A stretch of 64,000 nucleotides of DNA, from assembly GCA_035771175.1 (NCBI GenBank), contig CM069611.1, positions 13,670,366 through 13,734,365 on the forward strand. The letters are read 5' to 3'. Every line of letters begins with the position of its first letter. Position 1 is the stretch's first letter. The notes under the pieces were generated by a model, which saw only the letters and a list, made by a program, of their open reading frames with translations, was not told where the DNA came from and made no database searches. A program made the translations under genes and the position numbers. The DNA is from Paratinospora sagittata (lineage: Eukaryota; Streptophyta; Magnoliopsida; Ranunculales; Menispermaceae). Below are positions 55,881 to 64,000 of this stretch, piece after piece.

Positions 55881-56019
55881 TCTTTTCCTAAAGGAAAATA
55901 AATTTGTGAAATACACAAAATATATTCCTAACATTTTGAGATTTATGCTTTGTCCGTTAAACAATATTTTCTTTTTTTTCCTCTTGATGTTTATGCCATC
56001 ATTTATTCCAAATTTTCTA

Positions 56020-56485
56020 TTAGCAATATGATATATATATATCTCATATATACTTATATATATATATATAATCATAACTATATATATAGTTTTCATAAAT
56101 CATACCTATATATATATTTGAATCTAAACTATATAAAAATTATATAGTTTTCTAGATATATATTTAATATAAATCTCTACTATATATAATTTATATATAT
56201 GGTTCTAGAGATATATATATCTAATAAAATCTTTTCGTCCAAATCTTTTCCATTAGCAATATGGTATATATATATCTCATATATACATAGATATATAGAT
56301 ATATATATTTAATCATAACTATATATATAGTTTTCATAAATCATAACTATATTTATATTTAAATCTAAACTATATAAAAACTATATAGTTTTCTAGATAT
56401 ATAATTAATATAAATCTCAACTATATATAATTCATATATATATAGTTCCAGACATATTTTATATCTAGTAAATAATTTCTTCCCC
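56020..56485. repeat. AT-rich 233-bp tandem duplication in the leader
   Basis: Two copies of an almost pure A/T segment start with tagcaatatg at 56021 and 56254 (233 bp apart). They share 'atagttttcataaatcatac/a', 'aaatctaaactatataaaaa' and 'agttttctagatatata'. They lie between the primer-binding site and the 5' ORF. Many tatata runs could fold back on themselves. Confidence 0.8.
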
Positions 56486-56520
56486 TAATTTGGTGGACTT
56501 GGGAGGGCCGTGGACCGTGT

Positions 56521-56532
56521 GCTTTGATACCA
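56521..56532 (-). other. Primer-binding site
   Basis: On the minus strand this reads TGGTATCAAAGC, differing by one base from TGGTATCAGAGC, the complement of the initiator tRNA-Met 3' end. It lies five bases inside the 5' LTR end. Confidence 0.9.
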
Positions 56533-56537
56533 TTACA

Positions 56538-57906
56538 TGTCACACCCTGCCCGAACCCGTCTAAATCGGTGGGACACTCACGGACGGGGCACGAATGCAT
56601 TATAACGATAATAATAGAGTAAGCGGAACCATAGTTAAGTACAAGTCTGATTTCATTAAATTCAGAATATATTTGTACATGAAACGGTTAAGGGAACATT
56701 CTCCCAAAAAATCCCCAATAAATAATACAAAGGGTACAAAATGTGGGCCCAAAAACCTGCACCCAGTCCACCCTAATCTCTTGTGAAAAATTGGATAACA
56801 ACGGGGTGAGCTACACGCTCAGTGGGTAAAATAGTTCGTGAATATAACAATTAATAAAACAAACTTCATAATCAAATATCTTAAATACACATCAGAGCAT
56901 CATCAATTCAATATGTATGTATGCATGACACCGTCTCGTATTGGTTTGATGACTGTACATCGCTTGAGTTCACGTACAGATGTCTCTCCCCAGGAATAGC
57001 CGGGTTCTCATTGTACGTCCCTCCTTAGGAACGACGCTCTGGATTCACGTACAGATGTCCCTCCCCAGGTGTAGCCAGGTTCTCATTGTACGTCCCTCTC
57101 CAGAGAAATATAATGAATAGCGAGCATCGCTCCTAACTATTCTATGAATCATAAACCACATACTTCCCTAGGTGGTGATATGTACGATGCCAATGCATGA
57201 ACTAGTCTGTATGAACTGGTCCGGTCTTTGCTTAACATTTAGACAGGATTTGTCAACATCTAGTGATTCTTATCAGGGTCGGTATCACTACGTTCACGGT
57301 TAGGACATTCAGTATTACTCTTATAAGTTGATAGCTTTCAAATAAGACCAACCAAATCAGTCTCCAGTTGAGAGGTGAGACACGAGGTCTACTTAAATAC
57401 CAATCGTCTAGAGCAGCACACTGCCTCCCATTTACTATTTAAAGTTACTGAGGACAAGATTGAGTCTGGTTGAGCCAGATTGACCACTAATCATGTATAA
57501 TAATAATGTAATACATGAACTCCAATTATACAGGCATAAGTGCGACAATATAAACATTATAAGCAATAATGCAGTGTAAATGAATAGTAGACATAATGAT
57601 AAATGAATATAAACTTTAATAAAAGTTAAAAGACACGCAAACCTATGTTTCGTTCCCCACCTTCAGATAAGAACTTCTTTCAGAACTGGCGCTTTCCCCC
57701 GGACAGAACCGCGTTGCACCGCACAGAAAGTCTCAAAAGTCCAAAAACTCAAAATGAGTGAAAAGGAGAAGAAAAATCACAAGGAGAGGTGATTTGGTGT
57801 GAGAAATGAGGATGGAGGAGGGTTCCTTATATAGGAAATTTGGCACCTGAGCGTCCGGGCAGTCTGCCTGAACAATTTTTTTTGTGTGCAAACCTAGGGT
57901 ATTACA
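56538..57906 (-). mobile_element. 5' LTR of the chromovirus
   Basis: 1369 bp, from TGTCACACCCTGCCC to ...GGTATTACA, with intact TG...CA ends. It is longer than the 3' LTR by about 65 bp near 57075-57140. The two LTRs differ mainly by transitions, so the insertion is not recent. Confidence 0.92.
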
Positions 57907-59670
57907 TAAACACAAACTTAAACTAAATTGCAAAAGTGAGACACACAATATTTATAGTGGTTCAGCCAAGCCTATGTCCATTACCTAATCTCCTGATTAA
58001 GATTTTCTCAATCCACTAACTGATTCTCATACGGGTGAGAACCAAACCGTTATAATTGCCCTTTTACAGGTTAAAGGCAACCTATCCTTTCACGGGCTAA
58101 GGATGAACCAAATTTCCTTTTTTCTGGGATGAGGAAAAACCCATGTTCCTTTTACGGGATAAAGAAGAACCGTGATCCTTTTACGATATGAGGAACAATC
58201 GTTTCTCTTTTACAGGTTAAGAGATAACCTATCCTTTTATTGGTTAAGGACGCACCTATCCTTTTTACGGGATTAGGATGAACCGGTTCTCTTCTACAGG
58301 TTAAAAGATAACTACATTCACTTGTCCTGGTTGTTTCATTCCAGAAACACACCAGCATTACAACAAAATAATATTGGTTCTAACTGAGTAGAACACTTTA
58401 CAATTAAGCTCAGTACATAACATTACAAAGATATGAAATATGAATACGTTATGCTAAGATGAAATACACTTACAGTTCTTTACCTTTCAATGTTCAGTAT
58501 TGCTCAAGTGCAGTTTCGAAAAGCATGAATGATGTGATATGAAAATCAATGCTTCTTCAAAAATAATATGATACCAATAAACATTGACTTGAAAATGAAG
58601 GACCAGTGTAAATCAAAGACACAGACAATTTTCAAAGTAGATATAAAATATAAGTATGAAAACTTTTGGTTTAGTATTCAGTAGTTAACACAACTACTGA
58701 TATAGTTCAATACAGTACTTAAGATATGAAATCAAGTACAACTCTATTTCTCATGAACTATTTCTCAAATTCTTTCTTCATCAAGATTAATATCAAGTAT
58801 AAATTAGTGCTGAGAATTTGAGTAAATACTAGATCAAATAGATTTTCAGAGATAGAATATAATTGAAGCTCAATATGAGATTTTTTTGAATACATAAAGG
58901 TATTAGTGAAAAATACTTTGAAAGTTTAGATATTTGAAAAACATTTTGACACAGACTAACTTTCAAAAAGTGTTGGCACAATAAAAATTATGAGCAAGTT
59001 GTTTGGTCCTAAGTGCTAGTATTTATAGACTTAGTAGGACATAGCCATTAGACATTTGAAATTCAAATAATATGAACGTTTTTACACAACGGCTAGAATG
59101 TTGTATGAAAATGACAACTGCAATTTTGACTAATATCCTGGTTCTTTTCAGATTACATGAAAAAAGAAAGTTTTTAGAAAAACATAATTCATGTATCAGA
59201 GAAGATTTTTGATAAGTCTGAAAAGGACTCTGTGCAAAAATCCGTTCTGAAAAAGTAGACTGATGTAGTGTACTTGTTCGAACAGTGACGGTTGTTGAAT
59301 TAGCGTCCTGATTTCACAATCAGTGTCCTGACACATAATATCAACTTTGTCATTTTGTTCCTTGAGGGCCCTCATTACGTATAAGCGTCTTGCTGAACAA
59401 TAAAGTGAGGGTGCTACTGAAACATGAGCATCCTGACTTACTTTGACACTTAAATGACTTAATCCTGAGGGAGCTAATGCACAGTTAGCATCCTGCTATG
59501 TTTTAAAAACAATTATGTGCATGAAGGCGCTACTTTCCGAGTAAGCGTCATACCTTTTAAAACATAAAGCATAATATGAGGGAGCTACAACACTGTAAGC
59601 GTCCTACCACATATTAAAAACATTTAAAATAAAAAAGTACACTGAATGACAATCAACATCCAGAAAGTAC

Positions 59671-62600
59671 ACTAAATTTCAAATGACCCTAACGTTTTTA
59701 TTTTAACTCCGATTTTAGTAATTTAAAATGCGTTTGAAAGAGGAATAAAAGATCTAGTAAACTAGGTGCTTTAATTACTTTTCGGTAGCCGGTCCCGTTG
59801 CTATTAAATGTTCAAACTATTATCAACCGTGACTGATCACCAGTGGTCGAAAAGTTAGTTAATGCAATATATTTGTAGATCTTCTCTTCCTCTTTAAACC
59901 GCATTTTCAACTACTCAAAAAGAAGGTAAAACGAAAAAGTTATGGTCATTTGAAGTTAACTTACCGATTGTTTACCGAACGATGCATCATTTCAACAATC
60001 GATAAGTAAACTTCAAATGTCCCTAACATTTTTGTTTTAACTCCTATTTTAGTGATTTAATATGGGTTGGAAAGAAGAATAAAAGATCTAGTAAACTAGC
60101 TGCTTTAAATTACTTTTCGGTAACCGGTGACCGATCTCGTTGCTATTAAATGTTTAAACTATTAATCGACTGTGACCGGTGATCGAAAGTAAATTAAAGC
60201 ACATGAATTTGTAGATCTTCCCTTCCTCCTTCCACTACATTCTGAATTAGTCATTAGAGTTAAAACGAAAAGGTTATGGTCATTTAAAGTTTACTTACCG
60301 ATTGTTTGCCGAACGGTGTATCATTTCAACAATCGATAAGTAAACTTTAAATGACCCAAATGTCTTCGTTTCAACTACGAATCTAGTAATTTAAAATGCG
60401 TTTGAAAGAGAAAGAAAAGATCTAGTAAACTAGTTGCTTTAATTACTTTCCGGTAACCGGTCTTGTTGTTATAAAATGTTCAAACTATTAATCGACCATG
60501 ACCGGTCATCGGTGGTCGAAAAGTAAGTTAATGCAATATAATTGAAGATCTTCTCTTCCTCTTCCCACCGCATTTTCAATTACTCAAATAGGAGATAAAA
60601 TGAAAAAGCTATGGTCATTTGAAGTTTACTTATCGATTGTTTACCGAACAATATATCATCTAAGCAATAGATAAGTAAACTTCAAATAACCCTAACGTTT
60701 TAATTTTAACTCCGATTTTAGTAATTTAAAATGTGTTTGAAAGAGGAATAAAAGATCTAGTAAACGAGGTGCTTTAATTCCTTTCCGGTACCAGACCCGT
60801 TGCTATGAAATGCTTAAACTACTAATCAACCGTGACCCGTCATCGGTGTTCGAAAAGTAAGTTAAAGCACATTTATTTGTAGATCTTCTCTGCCTCTTTC
60901 CACCGCATTTTCAATTACTCAAATAAGAGATAAAACAAAAAAACTATTGTTATTTGAAGTTTACTTATCGATTGTTTACCGAACGGTATATCATTTAAGC
61001 AATCGATAAGTAAACTTCAAATGACCCTAATGTTTTTATTTTAACTTCGATTTTAGTAATTTAAAATGCGTTTGAAAGAGGAATAAAAGTCTAGCAAACA
61101 AGGTGCTTTAATTACTTTTTGGTCACCGGTCCCGTTGCTATTAAATGTTAAAACTATTAATCAACCGTGACCTGTCACCGGTGGCCGAAAAGTAAGTTAA
61201 AGCACATGAATTTGTAGATCTTCTCTTCCTCTTTCCACGACATTTTCAATTACTCAAATTGAAGTTAAAACGAAAAAGTTATGGTTATTCGAAGCTAACT
61301 TAACGATAGTTTATCGAACGGTGCATCATTTCAACAATCAATAACTAAATTTCAAATGTCCCTAACGTTTTTGTTTTAACTCCTATTTTGGTGGTTTAAC
61401 ATGCGTTGGAAAGAGGAATAAAAGATCTAGTAAGCTAGGTGCTTTAAATTATTTTCTGGTAACCTATGACCGGTCCTGTTGCTATTAAATATTTAAACTG
61501 TTAATTAACTGTGAGCGGTGATCAAAAAGTAAGTTAAAGCATGTGAATTTGTATATCTTCTCTTCCTGCTTCCACCGCATTTTGAATTACTAAAATCAGA
61601 GTTAAAACGAAAAAGTTATGGTAATTTAAAGTTTACTTACCAATTGTTTACCGAACGGTATATCATTTAAGCAATCGATAAATAAACTTCAAATAACCCT
61701 AACGTTTTCATTTTAACTTCAATTTTAATAATTTAAAATGCGTTTGGAAGAGGAATAAAAGATCTAGTAAACTAGGTGCTATAATTACTTTCTGGTCATG
61801 GGTCCCGTTGCTATTAAATGTTCAAACTATTAATCAACCGTGGCAGGTCACCGGTGTTCAAAAAGTAAGTTAAAGCACATGATATTGTAGATCTTCTCTT
61901 TCTCTTCCCACCACATTTTCAATTACTCAAATCGAAGTTTAAACGAAAGAGTTATGGTCATTTGAAGTTTACTTATCTATTTTTTACCAAACAGTATATC
62001 ATTTAAGCAATCGATAAGTAAACTTTAAATGGCCCTAACGTTTTCATTTTAACTTCAATTTTAGTAATTTAAAATGCGTTTGAAAGAGGAATAAAAGATC
62101 TAGCAAACTAGATGCTTTAATTACTTTTCGGTCACTGGTCCCATTGCTATTAAATGTTCAAACTATTAATCAACCGTGACCGGTCACCGGTGGTCGAAAA
62201 GTAAGTTAAAGCACATGAATTTGTAGATCTTCTCTTCCTCTTTCCACGACATTTTCAATTACTCAAATCGGAGTTAAAACGAAAAAGTTATGGTTATTTG
62301 AAGTTAACTTACCGACCGTTTACCGAACGGTGCATCATTTCAACAATCGATAACTAAACTTCAAATGTCCCTAATGTTTTTCTTTCAACTCCTATTTTCG
62401 TGATCTAATATGCGTTGGAAAGAGGAATAAAAGATCTAGTAAGCTAGATGCTTTAAATAACTTTCCGGTAACCTGTGACCGGTGATCGAAAAGTTAGTTA
62501 ATGCTATTCTTCTCTTCCTGCTTCCACCGCATTTTGAATTACTAAAATCATAGTTAAAAGAAAAAAGTTATGGTAATTTAAAGTTTACTTACCAATTGTT

Positions 62601-64000
62601 TACCGAACGGTATATCATTTAAGCAATCGATAAGTAAACTATAAATAACCCTAACGTTTTCATTTTAACTTCGATTTTAGTAATTTAAAATGAGTTTGGA
62701 AGAGGAATAAAAGATCTAGTAAACTAGGTGCTATAATTACTTTCTGGTCACGGGTCCCGTTGCTATTAAATGTTCAAACTATTAATCAACCATGACCGGT
62801 CACCGGTGTTCGAAAAGTAAGTTAAAGCACATGAATTTGTAGATCTTCTCTTTCTCTTCCCACCACATTTTCAACTACTCAAATCGAAGTTTAAACAAAA
62901 AATCTATGGTCATTTGAAGTTTACTTATCAATTGTTTACCGAACGGTATATCATTTAAGCAATCGATAGGTAAACTTTAAATGACCCTAACGTTTTCATT
63001 TTAACTTTGATTTTAGTAATTTAAAATGCGTTTGAAAGAAAAAGAAAAGATCTAGCAAACTAGGTGCGTTAATTACTTTTTGGCCACCGGCCGCATTGTT
63101 ATTAAACGTTCAAACTATTAATCAACCATGACCGGTCAGTGGTGTTCGAAAAGTAAGTTGATGCAATATATTAGTAGATCTTCTCTTCCTCTTCCCACCG
63201 CATTTTCAATTACTCAAATAGGAGAGATAAAACGAAAAAGCTATGGTCATTTAAAGTTTACTTATCGATTGTTTACCCAACGGTATATCATTTAAGCAAT
63301 CGATAAGTAAACTTCTAATGACCCTAACGTTTTAATTTTAACTCCTATTTTAGTAATTTACAATGCGTTGGAAAGAGGAAGAAAAAATCTAGTAAAGTAG
63401 TTGCTTTAATTACTTTCTGGTAACCGGTCTCGTTGCTATTAAATGTTCAAACTATTAATCGACCATGACCGGTCACCAGTGGTCGAAATGTAAGTTAATG
63501 CAATATATTTGTAGATCTTCTCTTTCTCTTCCCACCACATTTTCAATTACTCAAATAGGAGATCAAACGAAAAAGCTATGGTCATTTGAAGTTTACTTAT
63601 TGATTGTTTACCGAACGGTGTATCATTTAAGCAATCGATAAGTAAACTTTAAATGACCCTAACGTTTTCATTTTAACTTCGATTTTAGTAATTTAAAATG
63701 CGTTTGAAAGAGGAGTAAAAGATCTAGTAAACTAGGTGCTTTTATTACTTTTCGGTCACCGGTCCCGTTGCTATTAAACGTTCAAACTATTAATCAACCG
63801 TGACTGGTCATCAGTGTTCAGAAAGTAAGTTAATGCAATATATTTGTAGATCTTCTCTTCCTCTTTCCACCGGATTTTCAATTACTCAAATAGGAGATAA
63901 AACAAAAAAATTATAGTCATTTGAAGTTTACTTATCGATTGTTTACCGAATGGTATATCATTTAAGGAGTCGATAAGTAAACTTTTAATGACCCTAACGT
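59671..64000. repeat. ~335-bp satellite array
   Basis: A head-to-tail array that reaches the window edge. The landmark gatctag occurs at 59751, 60085, 60419, 60754, 61089 (altered), 61424, 61761, 62097, 62433, 62713, 63049, 63386 (altered) and 63721. The spacing is 334-337 bp, except one monomer of 280 bp with an internal deletion (62480-62500). Monomers carry a near-perfect inverted repeat of about 22 bp per arm with a 25-bp loop (for example 60953-60974 and 61000-61021) and short accggt palindromes. Monomer variants recur every third unit from about 61355, a higher-order repeat of about 1 kb. No ORF. It is probably pericentromeric or other heterochromatin. Confidence 0.93.

Larger units (their letters stand above)
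47026..57906 (-). mobile_element. Full-length Ty3/gypsy chromovirus (Tekay/Del-like)
   Basis: 10,881 bp, flanked by TAAAC at 47021-47025 and 57907-57911. On the minus strand the order is 5' LTR (57906-56538), primer-binding site, AT-rich leader, 5' additional ORF, gag, protease remnant, RT, RNase H, integrase with chromodomain, 3' additional ORF, polypurine tract and 3' LTR (48332-47026). The domain order and chromodomain assign it to the chromoviruses, and the style of the C-terminal chromodomain fits the Tekay/Del lineage. Every coding part is interrupted, so it is not autonomous now. Confidence 0.9.
46920..59670 (-). mobile_element. SIRE-like LTR split by the chromovirus
   Basis: Two pieces, 46920-47025 and 57907-59670, form one minus-strand LTR. 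The first starts TGTTGGTTCACCCAAGAGG, and the second continues seamlessly after one copy of TAAAC. Together they are the reverse complement of most of the solo LTR 40258-43066, including the tandem repeats (58050-58320), a TATA-like motif near 59020 and the agcgtcctg/gagggcgct array (59290-59620). The 5' end is missing: the satellite begins at about 59670. Confidence 0.85.

Noticed and set aside
59671..64000. CRISPR-like regular repeats
   Set aside because: Repeats are 335 bp with no unique spacers, in plant DNA; this is satellite DNA.

Overview
The window is nuclear DNA of a flowering plant, most likely a eudicot with a large, repeat-rich genome. Nearly all of it is nested retrotransposons: plant LINEs, SIRE-like Ty1/copia elements, a Tekay/Del-like Ty3/gypsy chromovirus, tRNA-derived SINEs and hAT-type MITEs. 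I saw no bacterial-type operon, rRNA, true tRNA gene or CRISPR array. I recognise one host gene. It is the 5' part of a type-B histone acetyltransferase (HAT1/HAG2 family) on the minus strand, with seven phase-consistent exons between 23204 and 17178.

Layout. 1-2275: fragments of two Ty3/gypsy elements, a 53-bp minisatellite and a copia LTR end. 2276-12547: LINE-A (plus strand), split by a long LTR insertion (3625-10999) that itself holds two 5'-truncated LINEs (4080-5808 and 8077-10102, minus) and a MITE. Target-site duplications mark each insertion, and removing the LTR restores the LINE-A frame. 12670-14320: solo copia LTR. 14650-17090: SINE-like pieces and a decayed LINE-ORF1-like stretch. 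17178-23204: HAT1/HAG2 exons; intron 4 (4.66 kb) holds a SINE, copia fragments, a retroposon tail and a second MITE. The coding region stops at residue 172, and the exons for the catalytic GNAT domain are not seen between 17177 and 1. 23700-27695: copia LTR/PBS, a gypsy tail and an LTR nested in a related LTR. 27696-46919: SIRE-like 3' end and LTR, other LTRs, a minus-strand copia gag-pol (35003-39212), and solo LTRs at 40258-43066 and 45004-46578. 46920-59670: a minus-strand SIRE-like LTR split by a complete but decayed chromovirus (47026-57906, TSD TAAAC). 59671-64000: at least 13 copies of a ~335-bp satellite, running off the window.

How it fits together. The chromovirus is the richest unit. 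Besides gag-pol with a C-terminal chromodomain it has two further sense-strand reading frames. One, of about 500 codons, lies between the primer-binding site and gag. The other, about 140-170 codons, lies between pol and the 3' LTR. Both are interrupted but look like former proteins. All transposon coding regions here carry frameshifts or stops, several of them explicable as C-to-T changes, so I judge none competent. A second theme is that five different LTR types each carry a cluster of short GC-rich, partly palindromic motifs just upstream of a TATA box.
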